NCBI RefSeq assembly: GCF_010731815.2
Contig: NZ_AP022593.1
Location: 5,084,001 to 5,148,000 of the forward strand
Reading direction: 5' to 3'
Length of the DNA: 64,000 bases
Source of the DNA: Mycolicibacterium arabiense
Lineage (GTDB): Bacteria; Actinomycetota; Actinomycetes; Mycobacteriales; Mycobacteriaceae
Under the pieces are notes generated by a model. The model did no database searches. It was given only the letters and a program-made list of their open reading frames with translations, and was not told the DNA's origin. Made by a program: the position numbers and the translations under genes. Positions 1 to 8,581 of the stretch are shown piece by piece; positions within the stretch are counted from its first letter, which is position 1; the number at the start of each line of letters is the position of its first letter.

Positions 1-37
1 CGGCCCGGTGACCGCCAATTCCGCACCGGCACGCCAA

Positions 38-70
38 AACCCCCGCCGGCGCGAGGCGCGGACGGGGGTT
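38..70 (-). terminator. Rho-independent terminator of the WGxxG protein gene
   Basis: Inverted repeat AACCCCCG (38-45) / CGGGGGTT (63-70). Read leftward the stem is followed by GTTTTGGC, a short U-tract. It begins 15 bases past the stop codon of the leftward gene ending at 86. Confidence 0.7.
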
Positions 71-85
71 CTGCTGGCTCACGTG

Positions 86-355
86 TTACACGCGAGGCGG
101 GTTCACGTTCGGGTTGGGATTGGCGACCACGCGGTGGTCGACGTCCTTGCGCCGCTTGAGGCCGGCCAGTCCGAGCAATCCGAGCAGGCCTGCGAGGCCC
201 CACAGACCCGTGTTGTCGCCGTCGTCTTCCTGGGTCTCTGCCGCGACGATCGTCGTCGTCGGTGCGGGGTTCGCAAACTCAGTGGCGTTGGCGACGCCCG
301 CGCCTCCGAACATCAGGGCGAGGGTGGTAGTGCCGATCACGAGTTGCTTGCGCAT
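86..355 (-). CDS. Small secreted WGxxG-type surface protein
   Basis: An 89-residue protein with an N-terminal signal peptide (MRKQLVIGTTTLAL, cleavage probably after VANA). The middle is a Thr/Glu/Asp-rich linker. The C-terminal half contains WGLAGLLGLLGLAGLKRRKD, the tryptophan-glycine helix followed by a basic stop seen in WGxxGxxG proteins, which resemble C-terminal sorting signals. It is probably exported and held at the membrane by this helix; the function is unknown. The start at 355 was chosen over an upstream in-frame ATG (397) because AAGGAG lies at correct spacing and the signal peptide then starts at residue 1. A GTTT-N15-GGGAAG sequence (469 down to 445) resembles a weak SigF promoter. 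Confidence 0.75.
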   Translation of the reverse strand: MRKQLVIGTTTLALMFGGAGVANATEFANPAPTTTIVAAETQEDDGDNTGLWGLAGLLGLLGLAGLKRRKDVDHRVVANPNPNVNPPRV

Positions 356-661
356 TGATTGCTCCTTGGGTGTGCGTGTTTGCAGGTGTGTTCGCAAGTC
401 AGCGGGCTCGAGCGCGTCCGCTCACACTCACTTGCGTCGTACTACTTCCCTGGCAAACAGCGGATAAACCACTCCGCAACACCGGCTTCCAGACGACGGT
501 GGCAAAAGAACTGCTGGCAGCCGTTATTGGACACTTAGGCCAAGATCTCCCATAGCTTGGCTAACCGTAGGGCTGACCATCGCAACCAAATGCCATGCCG
601 TGACAGTTCGGGGCGTCCTTGGGTGCCTTCCATCGACACGGAGCTATGCCACCATGGACTG

Positions 662-1351
662 ATGATTCGCCGATCTAACTTTCACCGGGTGTCCAGCTTC
701 GTCGCCGCTGCAGTGGTCGGAAGCACCGCGACGCTGCTCCCGATCGCAACGGCAACGTCGTCGGCCGCCTCCTGCTCCGACGTCGAGGTGGTCTTCGCCC
801 GCGGCACCACGGAGCCCGTCGGTCCGGGCTTCGTGGGGCAGAGCTTCACGGACTCGCTGCGTGGCCAGGTCGGGGACAAGACGGTCGGCCTCTACTCGGT
901 CGACTATCCGGCCACCGACAACTGGCCCACGGCGGTGGTCGGCGTGAACGACGCGGGCGCTCACATCCGTCAGGTCGCGGCGGACTGCCCCGACACCAGC
1001 ATCGTGCTCGGCGGCTTCTCCCAGGGGGCCGCGGTCGCCCAACTGGTGACCGCCGACGCGGCTGCGGTGCCACCGAACTCGTTCGCCTACGGCACCACCG
1101 CCCCGCTGCCGCCGGACGTCGCCGATCGCGTCGACGCGGTGGCGCTCTTCGGCAAGCCGAACCAGCGGTTCCTGTTCCTCATCGGCCAGCCGTACGTGCC
1201 ATTGGGCTCGGCGTTCGTGTCGAAGACGATCGATCTCTGCGCCATCAACGACCCGATCTGCTCCGGCGGGCTCGACCCAGCGGCGCACAACGCCTACCCG
1301 GCCAACGGCATGGTGGCGCAGGCGGCCGCCTTCGCGGCGGGTCGCGTCTAG
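662..1351 (+). CDS. Secreted cutinase-family serine esterase
   Basis: A 229-residue protein with a signal peptide (about residues 1-36, ending AASC). Mature sequence matches the cutinase fold: GGFSQG places the nucleophile at Ser120, and Asp197 and His209 complete the triad. Cysteines 38, 109, 193 and 200 could form the two usual disulfides. Members hydrolyse esters, lipids or polyesters outside the cell; mycobacteria carry several Cfp21-like copies. The ATG at 662 is preferred because the signal peptide begins there; an upstream ATG at 557 would add 35 non-conserved residues. It stands alone, and 264 bp of non-coding DNA separate it from the divergent gene ending at 355. Confidence 0.9.
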   Translation: MIRRSNFHRVSSFVAAAVVGSTATLLPIATATSSAASCSDVEVVFARGTTEPVGPGFVGQSFTDSLRGQVGDKTVGLYSVDYPATDNWPTAVVGVNDAGAHIRQVAADCPDTSIVLGGFSQGAAVAQLVTADAAAVPPNSFAYGTTAPLPPDVADRVDAVALFGKPNQRFLFLIGQPYVPLGSAFVSKTIDLCAINDPICSGGLDPAAHNAYPANGMVAQAAAFAAGRV

Positions 1352-1468
1352 CCGCGACCCGCGGCCTCCCTTCGTTCGCACCGAAGATCAAATCGCCGTT
1401 TCCCGGCACCAGCGGCCGGCGACGCGTAATTTTCGGCCAAGTGAGCGCGTAGACGAAGGGAATCGTTG

Positions 1469-3652
1469 ATGGGTTACGCAAGGCACGTCGGCCGCGTCGG
1501 AGCGTTGGCGGTGGCACTGGGCGTCGGCGTCGCCGTGGCTTCCACGCCGGGCATCGCATACGCCGACCCCGCCGGTGGCTCGTCGTCGGACTCGTCGGCG
1601 TCGGATTCCTCCTCGTCGGGTCCCGCTTCTGGGACCTCGTCTTCGGGGACGTCGGGAGGGACGTCCGCGGGCGGGTCGGCAGCCGGCTCGTCGAAGCCGG
1701 CCGACGGCACGTCGGGCGATTCCGCCTCGGCGTCGGACCCGGGCACGTCACAGAGCCCGTCCGACGATACGTCGGACGCTGACGACTCCGCAGACTCCGA
1801 CGCTCCCGCCGACGCCCCCGTTACTGGGGGCATCACCGACGAGGCGTCCGATGCCGCCGGCGCACCGAACCCGGCCGTCGATCCGTCGACCGTCGAACCC
1901 ACTGTCCCCGAGCCTGCCGACGTCCAACCCCCTGAGATGACGGACGCCTCAACCGAGCCGTCATTCGACGAGCCCGCCAAGGACGACGACACCAACCCGC
2001 AGCCGGAGCAGGCGGCACCGGCCCAGCCCGCCGTATCCGTGGCCGCCGAGGCACCCGAGACGTCGTCGACCGCCCCTGTCGCCCTCGACCCTCCCGCACC
2101 GGTGCAGACCGTCGCGACATCGGCGATGACGGCGCTGTCGACGAGTCAACCCTCGACCCAGCGGGCCGCATCGTCCACCACGACAGCGTCGCTGGCGGCC
2201 GCTGCGCCTGCGGTGCCACAGCAGCCGCGCACGCTGATCACCGCGGTGACCCAGCTGGTCGCCGCGGTGCTGCAGCCGCTGCTCGACGCCGCAGAGAACT
2301 CGCCCATCCAGATTCCGTTCCTGTCCGCGGCACTCTCCCTGGTGCGCAACGAGTTCGAGCGAATCCTGGGTCAGCGCCAGGCCGCGCCCCAGCAGGGCAC
2401 CACCCTCGTCGCCGACCCCACCAAGCAACGCGTGCTGGTGATCGGCATCGACGGCACCAACCTCAGCAGGATCCTCGCCGACGACTACAACCAGAACTTC
2501 CTCGAGCTGATGGGGACCAGCACGACCGCCGCGTCGAGCATCGTCGGCCACACCACGATCTCCAACCCGTCGTGGACGTCGATCCTGACCGGGGTCTGGG
2601 GCGAGCGCACGGGCGTCATCAACAACGTGTTCACGCCGTGGACGTACGACACGTGGCCGACCGTCTTCACCCAGCTCGAGTCGATCGACCGGGACATCCA
2701 GACGATGACGGTCGCGAACTGGAACGTCATCAACGGCATCGCAGGCGCAGGCGCCATCCCCGTCGACGAGAACCTCTACGTCGCCCAACTCGAGGGCGAC
2801 AGGGACTGGCTGCTGACCGACGACGCCGTCGCCGACCTGACGGTGAACGCGATCTCGGGCGCCGACGCACCCAACTTCCTCTTCTCGTACTTCGTGGGCG
2901 TGGACGAGAACGGCCACTTGTACGGCGGCGCGTCACAGCAGTACAAGGACGCCATCCGCAACATGGACGACAACCTCGGCGAAATGATGGACGCCGTCGC
3001 GGCGCGGGAGTTGGCCACCGGCGAGGATTGGACCATCATGGTCGTCACCGATCACGGCCACCAGCCGCAGGTCGGCTTCGGCCATGGGTTCCAATCGCCA
3101 GCCGAGACAGAGACTTTCGTCATCGCCGACGGTCCGGACTTCAAGGACGGCTACGTCAACCTGGAGTACGAGATCGTCGACACCACGCCCACGGTGGTGA
3201 GCCTGTTCGGCGGGACGCCGAGGGCGGGTTCCGACGGCGTGACGCTGCAGTCGCTCGCAGCCGGTGACGAACTGCCCGACGACTTGGTCCAGGCGCTCCG
3301 GGATGCGATCGCCGACAACGACTATCCGGACCTGATCACGAACATCGCCCTGGGTGCGCGGACCGTGTTCGCGACGGTGCCGTACTACGTCTTGGAACTC
3401 AAGCGCGATCTGGGCGCGGGGCTGCCGAGCTTCCTCCTGCTGCCGTTCGACGCGGTGTTCGACGGCCTCTACGTCGCGACCAACGTGCCCGCGCAGATCG
3501 TCGCGTTCCTGACCGGCGTCACCGGCGCCCGGATCTTCCCGCTGCTCCCGCCGGAGCAACCGGACTTCGCGCCGACGCCTGCGCCCACGGCGGACGCAGG
3601 ATTGCTCGCATGCGGGTCGGTGTCCGAGAAGGGCTGCACCACGGCGGCTTAG
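1469..3652 (+). CDS. Secreted alkaline-phosphatase-superfamily phosphodiesterase with low-complexity N-terminus
   Basis: A 727-residue protein with a signal peptide (cleavage near AYADP), then about 250 residues of low-complexity Ser/Asp/Pro/Ala/Thr sequence, then a nucleotide pyrophosphatase/phosphodiesterase domain. Metal and catalytic motifs visible: VIGIDGTN (Asp ligand), NPSWTSILTG (nucleophile region), GVDENGHLYG, VTDHGH and GFGHGF. Such enzymes cleave phosphate mono- or diesters using two metals. The acidic region probably spans or decorates the cell wall. ATG at 1469 follows GAAGGG; a TTG three bases upstream is less likely. A hydrophobic stretch near the C-terminus (about residues 650-690) could touch the membrane. 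Substrate unknown. Confidence 0.85.
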   Translation: MGYARHVGRVGALAVALGVGVAVASTPGIAYADPAGGSSSDSSASDSSSSGPASGTSSSGTSGGTSAGGSAAGSSKPADGTSGDSASASDPGTSQSPSDDTSDADDSADSDAPADAPVTGGITDEASDAAGAPNPAVDPSTVEPTVPEPADVQPPEMTDASTEPSFDEPAKDDDTNPQPEQAAPAQPAVSVAAEAPETSSTAPVALDPPAPVQTVATSAMTALSTSQPSTQRAASSTTTASLAAAAPAVPQQPRTLITAVTQLVAAVLQPLLDAAENSPIQIPFLSAALSLVRNEFERILGQRQAAPQQGTTLVADPTKQRVLVIGIDGTNLSRILADDYNQNFLELMGTSTTAASSIVGHTTISNPSWTSILTGVWGERTGVINNVFTPWTYDTWPTVFTQLESIDRDIQTMTVANWNVINGIAGAGAIPVDENLYVAQLEGDRDWLLTDDAVADLTVNAISGADAPNFLFSYFVGVDENGHLYGGASQQYKDAIRNMDDNLGEMMDAVAARELATGEDWTIMVVTDHGHQPQVGFGHGFQSPAETETFVIADGPDFKDGYVNLEYEIVDTTPTVVSLFGGTPRAGSDGVTLQSLAAGDELPDDLVQALRDAIADNDYPDLITNIALGARTVFATVPYYVLELKRDLGAGLPSFLLLPFDAVFDGLYVATNVPAQIVAFLTGVTGARIFPLLPPEQPDFAPTPAPTADAGLLACGSVSEKGCTTAA

Positions 3653-3663
3653 AGGAAGCCTGC

Positions 3664-4875
3664 TCAGAGGAAACCAATGTCCCGTCGGCCGAGCCCCACC
3701 GACGGGACGGGATCCGTCTTGAGCGTCTTGCTCAGGAGTTCGTGATAGACGTCGCGGAAGTCCGTCGTGGTCTTCAGGTCCCCGTCGACGAGGTCGGTCA
3801 GGCTGGGTTCGTCGCCGTAGAAGCCGCCCTTCACCGGTGCGCCCATCAGGAAGACCGGACCCGCCGCGCCGTGGTCGGTGCCCTGGGAGCTGTTGGCAGC
3901 CACGCGCCGACCGAACTCGGAGTACGCCATCACCACCAGGTTGCGGCCGTACATGTTGGTGCGCATCTGGGCCAGGAACGGCGTCAGCGCATCATCGAGG
4001 GTGCGGAGCAGTTCCTCCTGCGTGCCTCGTTCGTCGGCGTGGGTGTCGAACCCCCCGAGGGAGACCATGTACACCCGGGTCGGCACGGCAGCCTTGACGC
4101 ATCGCGCGACGACGTCCAGTTGGGCGGAGAGGGATTCGACGTCGGCGCTGCGGCCCGCCGTCGCGGGATCGACGCCCTTGATGACCCTGCCGAATTCGGG
4201 TTCGGTGACCCTCGTCGCCCGGTACGTCCGCCGCACCGCCCGCATCGCAGGGGTGTCGCGGGGATCGTCGTCCGCCATGGCGCTGAGGGTGTCCGCGATG
4301 TCGATCGGGATGCGGGGGATCGTTTCGGACAGCGCGGACGCGACGTGCTTCTCGCCGACTGCCATCAGCGGTAGGACGGCGCCGACGTTGATGGCGCGCA
4401 GGGGATCGTCGCCGCTGGCGTCCAGCCACCGTCCTATCCAGCCCGTCGGCACGGCGTCGTTGGGCGACGCCGTCTGCCAGATGTCCATGGACCGGAAGTG
4501 GCTGCGGTCCGGGTTGGGGTAGCCGACGCCACGCACGATCGCCAGACGCTTGCGGCGCCACAGCTCCGCCATTCCCGTCAGGCCCGGGTTCAGGCCCAGC
4601 TGCCCGTCCAGTGGCAGCACCTCACCCGGCGCGTACGCGAGGTCGGGCCGTGCATCGTGATAGGCGTTGTCCGCGTACGGGATCACGGTGTTGATGCCGT
4701 CGTTGCCACCGTAGAGGGTGACGATCACCAGGATCCCGCTCTTCTCCGGCATCGGCCGCTGTCGGCCGGCGTCGAGCAGGTCGGGCAGCGACACCGCTGC
4801 CACGCCCGACAACAGGCCTGCGGCACCCACGCCGGCTCCGGCGATCAGGAACTTGCGACGGTTCATCTCGGGCAT
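3664..4875 (-). CDS. DUF1501 family Tat-exported protein
   Basis: A 403-residue protein of the DUF1501 family, which is distantly related to sulfatases and alkaline phosphatases. The N-terminus (MNRRKFLIAGAGVGAAGLLS) is a twin-arginine signal, so export folded and possibly with a cofactor is expected. Family blocks include LYGGNDGINTVIPY, YPNPDRSHFRSMDIW, SLGGFDTHADE and YSEFGRR. It lies 5 bp downstream of a DUF1800 gene on the same strand; this pairing recurs widely in bacteria and implies a joint function. Neither candidate ATG (4875 or 4866) has a clear ribosome site, consistent with translational coupling. Biochemical role unknown. Confidence 0.85.
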   Translation of the reverse strand: MPEMNRRKFLIAGAGVGAAGLLSGVAAVSLPDLLDAGRQRPMPEKSGILVIVTLYGGNDGINTVIPYADNAYHDARPDLAYAPGEVLPLDGQLGLNPGLTGMAELWRRKRLAIVRGVGYPNPDRSHFRSMDIWQTASPNDAVPTGWIGRWLDASGDDPLRAINVGAVLPLMAVGEKHVASALSETIPRIPIDIADTLSAMADDDPRDTPAMRAVRRTYRATRVTEPEFGRVIKGVDPATAGRSADVESLSAQLDVVARCVKAAVPTRVYMVSLGGFDTHADERGTQEELLRTLDDALTPFLAQMRTNMYGRNLVVMAYSEFGRRVAANSSQGTDHGAAGPVFLMGAPVKGGFYGDEPSLTDLVDGDLKTTTDFRDVYHELLSKTLKTDPVPSVGLGRRDIGFL

Positions 4876-4880
4876 CGCGG

Positions 4881-6212
4881 CTACACCGTCAAATACTCGG
4901 GGCTGTTGACGGCGGCCGCGACCATGCGCCGAGGGTCGTCGGCCAGGCCGTCGAGCACCGCGGCGGTGCGATCGGTCCAGCCGCCGACGCCGATGAGATA
5001 GCCGACGGCGTCGACGCGGTCGGTGCGCGCGGCCTGCTCGACGGTGGAGAGGTCTCCGAGGCTGGCGAACTTCTCCGCCGCCCATACACGCGCTGCCGTG
5101 CCGATCGTGGACAACCACGCGGGGCCGTGGGGCCACCCGTTGACGTCCGGCGGGTAGAAGGGGCGTTGCCGCATCACGGTCAGCGCAATCAGGATGGCGT
5201 CCAGTAGGTGCGGGTCGACGAGAGGCACCTTGAGTGAGCGGATCACTCCGACGGTCCACTCGACCGGCGAGCACACCATCGTCCCCGTCGCGGAGGCGAA
5301 TTCGGGATCGAGCAGGATCGCCTTCGTCAACGCACGCAGGTCGCGGCGGGGACCGTAGGCAGCGATCAGGCGGCTCAACGTCGCGGGCGACGCGGGCTCG
5401 TCGGACGCCAATTGCCGCCACAGCCTGCCCGCGACGAACGCCGCGGACTGAGGTTGGCTGAGCACGACGTCGCAGAACTCGGCATGGTCGAAGTTGCCGG
5501 TGCGGCCCAGGATCGTCTTCGTCGCACCGTCGTGGAAGCCGTACGCCACGCGCGTGCTGCCGCCGTACCCGATGTACCAGCCGGTGAGCGTCCGGGCGCC
5601 CTCACGAACGTCGACCTCGGAATAGCCGTTGGCGTGTCCGAGCGTGAACAGTTCCATGAACTCGCGCGACAGGTTCTCGTTGGTCCGCGCGGCGGTGTTG
5701 CTCACGCCGTCGAGCCAGTACAGCATCGCGGCGTCGGACAGCATCGCCACGGCCAGTGTCCGGAAGTCGCCCAGTTTGAGCGTGCGCAGCGTTTGATTCT
5801 GCTGACCCATCCACTCGGCGACGGGCACCTTTTGCGCCGACGTCGCGAAGTGGTTGTGCCAGAGAAAGGTCAACTTCTCGTGCACGGGTTCCTCGACTGC
5901 GACCATGCGGCGGACCCACCACGAGGTGAGTTCGTGCATCTGCGCGGCCAGCGTGTCGGTGAAGGCGTCGAGATCACTGGCACGGGCGCCGTTGCCCGGA
6001 AGCGGTGGCGTGACCGGGGTGGGTCGGGGTGTGGCCACGGCGCCCGGATCGCGGTCCGGGTCCAGGCCGAGTGCGACGTCGAGGTGTGCGGACCAGTCGC
6101 GCCCGACGAGGGCGTCGATCTGCGGCCCCGTGGCGCCGAAGCCCGAGCGCCGGAGCATCCGTGCGGCGGTCTGCCACCGCGGCGACTGTCCGCTCAAGGG
6201 CCGCCGACCCAC
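4881..6212 (-). CDS. DUF1800 family protein
   Basis: A 443-residue DUF1800 protein. Characteristic blocks are present: AARMLRRSGFG near the N-terminus, KLTFLWHNHFATS about residue 115, NENLSREFMELFTLGHANGYSE, and the PPDVNGWPHG motif near residue 355. The family is of unknown function and almost always sits next to a DUF1501 gene, as here. No signal peptide is obvious, unlike its partner, so if the two act together this one may depend on the Tat partner for export; that is inference. The annotated start is the most upstream ATG of the frame. Confidence 0.85.
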   Translation of the reverse strand: MGRRPLSGQSPRWQTAARMLRRSGFGATGPQIDALVGRDWSAHLDVALGLDPDRDPGAVATPRPTPVTPPLPGNGARASDLDAFTDTLAAQMHELTSWWVRRMVAVEEPVHEKLTFLWHNHFATSAQKVPVAEWMGQQNQTLRTLKLGDFRTLAVAMLSDAAMLYWLDGVSNTAARTNENLSREFMELFTLGHANGYSEVDVREGARTLTGWYIGYGGSTRVAYGFHDGATKTILGRTGNFDHAEFCDVVLSQPQSAAFVAGRLWRQLASDEPASPATLSRLIAAYGPRRDLRALTKAILLDPEFASATGTMVCSPVEWTVGVIRSLKVPLVDPHLLDAILIALTVMRQRPFYPPDVNGWPHGPAWLSTIGTAARVWAAEKFASLGDLSTVEQAARTDRVDAVGYLIGVGGWTDRTAAVLDGLADDPRRMVAAAVNSPEYLTV

Positions 6213-6332
6213 CTTCTCGCTTTGACGCGTATTCCCCTACCGCGCTGCTGTTGCGACCAGCGTAAACCTGGACGAAGGTTAGCTGGGCCAAAGCCCTGCC
6301 ACCCCGACCGGGCAAGAGGCGCACCAACGGAA

Positions 6333-6367
6333 GGTCGGCTGCGCGAATGGATCTCGCGCAGCCGACC
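6333..6367 (-). terminator. Terminator downstream of the 158-aa repeat protein gene
   Basis: Perfect 14-bp stem GGTCGGCTGCGCGA / TCGCGCAGCCGACC with a 7-base loop, 17 bp beyond the stop of the leftward gene ending at 6384. No U-tract, as is common in mycobacteria. Confidence 0.65.
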
Positions 6368-6383
6368 GTCTTTCGTTGCCGTA

Positions 6384-6860
6384 TCAGCCCCGGTTGAACA
6401 AGTTCCCGATGCCGCTCAGGAAGCCGTTCCAGGCTTGTCCCAGCTGAGTGAGCGCATTGGTGCCTGCGGTGCCCACCTGGGTCTGGCCGTTCTGGATGGC
6501 GGTCCCGGTTTGCGAGATTGCGTTGGTGCCGGCGGTTCCGGTCTGGGTCTGGCCGTTCTGAATGGCAGTACCCGTCTGCGAGATCGCGTTGGTGCCTGCC
6601 GTGCCGAGCTGGATCTGCGCGTTCGAGATCGCGGTGCCGACGTTGGTCAGGAAGTTCGTGCCCGGGTCGGCGGCTGCTGCCGAGACGCCCGAACTCGGTG
6701 CGAACCTGTTCCCGTCTCCGGTGAGCACGTTCTGCTGATTGTCCGCAGCAGCGGTTCCGGCGCCGGCCAGCGCCATTCCCGTCGCAAGCGCCGCGGCGCC
6801 TCCGGCGACTGCCACGCCCGACATGATCCTGCGGCCGAATGAAATGTGTGTGTGAGCCAT
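6384..6860 (-). CDS. Secreted 22-residue-repeat protein, copy A
   Basis: A 158-residue protein: signal peptide (residues 1-39, ending GTAAADN), a variable linker, then tandem copies of a 22-residue unit of the form GTAIQNGQTQTGTAGTNAIS, closing with LSGIGNLFNRG. The unit is rich in Gly, Thr, Asn and Gln and has a Q-x-G-x2-G-x-N-A pattern reminiscent of curlin repeats; there are no cysteines. The gene at 7972 encodes a paralogue of the same length on the opposite strand. Start ATG follows GGGAG. A GTTT-N15-AGGTTAC promoter-like element lies 43 bp upstream. Family and function not recognised; secretion is likely, assembly into fibres is speculation. Confidence 0.8.
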   Translation of the reverse strand: MAHTHISFGRRIMSGVAVAGGAAALATGMALAGAGTAAADNQQNVLTGDGNRFAPSSGVSAAAADPGTNFLTNVGTAISNAQIQLGTAGTNAISQTGTAIQNGQTQTGTAGTNAISQTGTAIQNGQTQVGTAGTNALTQLGQAWNGFLSGIGNLFNRG

Positions 6861-6902
6861 GAGCTACTCCCTTGCAGCAACGGTTGTGAAGACCTCCTAG
6901 AA

Positions 6903-6928
6903 GTAACCTGGCGCCATGTGACTCAAAC
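6903..6928 (-). promoter_or_regulatory. SigF-like promoter of repeat protein A
   Basis: Leftward GTTT (6928-6925), 15-base spacer, then AGGTTAC (6909-6903). It deviates from the SigF consensus GTTT-N15-GGGTA but matches the element before the paralogue (GTTT-N15-TGGTAAC at 7902-7927) in spacing and sequence, and gives a similar 5' leader of about 40 bases. Confidence 0.4.
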
Positions 6929-7832
6929 CACCGAAGCCAGAAAATTTTCGCATGGCACATTTTCGGGGCCGCTCAGGTGGGTTTGCCAGCCACGATGAAC
7001 CCCTCTTGCCCGACGTCGAGTTCGTCCAGCAGGTCCCCGAGGCCGGTGGACAGCGCCGCGCACACGTCGCGGGTATGTGCTCAAGATCAGCGAAAAGCAC
7101 GTTCCGACAATGACATGGCTCGCCGTCACGGTGCGATGGTCCTCGGTGGACGCCGTGCTTGCCTCGCGAATCCGCCGAGATGGGTGAAGGTGATCCGGTG
7201 GCCATTTCCCGGGCGATCGTCTCTAGGTAGCTTGGCCTCGATTCATGGGCCATCTCTGCGAAGGCCGTGGCGGGGCGTGAGCGCCCTCCGGGGGGCTGGT
7301 GAGCGATAGCTGCTGGCAAACTGCAGCAAACCCGGAGGCCCTGCAGGGGTGGTGCAGTGCGGGTTTTGGGTGCCAAACGCCGTGCGGCCGGCCCGGGCGG
7401 ACGGCAGTTGGCGTCGGTCGATGGCGCACCGTCCGGGTGCAACGCCCGGGGAGCGCCTCGGCGGTACGGCGCATCCGACGCGAAGCACTTCGTGACAGTT
7501 TGCTGACGTTTGCCTGTGGCAACTTTACGGACACGTCAAATAAAACACTCGCGATAACCCTCCTGTGCCGCCTCGACGATTGCTAGCGGCAAAGTCAACC
7601 GCCCATTCCCGGTCTCGAAAGCCAGGTAGCTGGGTATTCGCGGCGTCGCCGACGCGCCCGCGTGTGCGCCACCCTCCTCGACCAACGACACGTGCGTCCT
7701 GGACTGGCAATACGACCGGTTCGTGCAGCTCATTCACCTCTGTGGCGGGGGTGGTCGGCGGGTTTCGGCGATGGCGTCGAGGCCCCGAAGTCGTTACTCG
7801 CAGCGTGGTCCAGACGGGTTTTGCGGCATTCC

Positions 7833-7847
7833 TTTGCCAGTGGCAAA
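7833..7847. promoter_or_regulatory. Palindrome TTTGCC-AGT-GGCAAA, candidate operator
   Basis: Perfect 6-bp arms around a 3-base centre. A near-copy, TTTGCCTGTGGCAAC, occurs at 7509-7523. It sits about 55 bp upstream of the promoter-like element of the gene at 7972. The binding protein is unknown. Confidence 0.35.
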
Positions 7848-7901
7848 CCAAAGAATGGTCACGAATCCGAAAAGAAACCAAAGGTTTTTCCCGTCGTTAA
7901 T

Positions 7902-7927
7902 GTTTCCGACGCCCATGCAGTGGTAAC
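7902..7927 (+). promoter_or_regulatory. SigF-like promoter of repeat protein B
   Basis: GTTT (7902-7905), 15-base spacer, TGGTAAC (7921-7927). One step from the GTTT-N15-GGGTA consensus. A start site near 7932 would give a 40-base leader containing AGGGAGG. Confidence 0.4.
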
Positions 7928-7971
7928 TTCGGGACACACAACAACACCGTTGCTGACAGGGAGGACATCTC

Positions 7972-8448
7972 ATGAGTGGATTCATCGGACGCAAGATCGT
8001 GTCGGGCGTGGCAGTCGCCGGCGGTGCTGCTGCACTCGCCACGGGCTTCGCCCTCGCAGGCGCGGGTACGGCTGGTGCCGACAACCTGCAGAACACCGTG
8101 ACGAACAACGGCAACAAGTTCACCCCGGGCAGCAGCTCGGTGTCGTCCACCACCTCGGTGGGCAACGCGGGCACCAACTTCCTGACCCAGCTGGGCACCG
8201 CCATCTCGAACGGCCAGATCCAGGTAGGCACCGCCGGTACCAACGCGATCTCGCAGACGGGCACCGCGGTCTCCAACGGCCAGATCCAGGTCGGCACCGC
8301 CGGTACCAACGCGATCTCGCAGACCGGCACCGCCGTCCAGAACGGTCAGACCCAGGTCGGCACGGCGGGCACCAACGCCATCAGCCAGCTGGGCCAGGCC
8401 GGAAACGGCCTGCTGAGCGGCATCGGCAACCTGTTCAACCGGGGCTAA
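7972..8448 (+). CDS. Secreted 22-residue-repeat protein, copy B
   Basis: A 158-residue paralogue of the protein encoded at 6384-6860. The signal peptide (to about residue 37, GTAGADN) and the C-terminus LLSGIGNLFNRG are nearly identical between the two. Between them lie at least three copies of a 22-residue unit (for example VSNGQIQVGTAGTNAISQTG). Copies within this gene are more alike than those in copy A. It is preceded by AGGGAGG and a SigF-like element and followed by a strong terminator. The regular Gln/Asn spacing suggests a stacked beta or amyloid-like fold, unproven. No assigned function. Confidence 0.8.
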   Translation: MSGFIGRKIVSGVAVAGGAAALATGFALAGAGTAGADNLQNTVTNNGNKFTPGSSSVSSTTSVGNAGTNFLTQLGTAISNGQIQVGTAGTNAISQTGTAVSNGQIQVGTAGTNAISQTGTAVQNGQTQVGTAGTNAISQLGQAGNGLLSGIGNLFNRG

Positions 8449-8487
8449 GTCTCCGACAGGGTCGGTCGAGACCGAACCAACCGCGAG

Positions 8488-8520
8488 AGGCGGCCGTGCG
8501 ATTCGTTCGCACGGCCGCCT
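8488..8520 (+). terminator. Terminator of repeat protein B
   Basis: Perfect 13-bp stem AGGCGGCCGTGCG / CGCACGGCCGCCT with 7-base loop, followed by TTCG, 40 bp after the stop codon. Confidence 0.7.
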
Positions 8521-8581
8521 TTCGCGTGCCCGAGCCGCCGACACTTACCCTTGACCGTCGCCGAGGGAAGGAGGGCGAGGG

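Larger units (their letters stand above)
6861..7971. other. 1.1-kb intergenic region between the two repeat-protein genes
   Basis: No intact gene is supported here. It contains promoter-like elements at both ends, two copies of a TTTGCC-N3-GGCAA dyad (7509-7523 and 7833-7847), and patches that look like decayed coding sequence. On the minus strand, 7056 down to 6973 reads as a plausible protein C-terminus (…LGDLLDELDVGQEGFIVAG…) that meets a stop just upstream, and another open stretch near 7240-7090 lies in a different frame. This is best read as a possible gene remnant with low certainty. Confidence 0.45.

Noticed and set aside
644..1381. Long open frame antisense to the cutinase gene
   Set aside because: Arg/Gly/His-rich composition typical of the reverse complement of a high-GC gene; no ribosome site or family match.
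6384..8448. Inverted repeat-protein pair considered as ends of a transposon
   Set aside because: No transposase, terminal inverted repeats or target duplication; similarity is confined to the coding sequences and their promoters.
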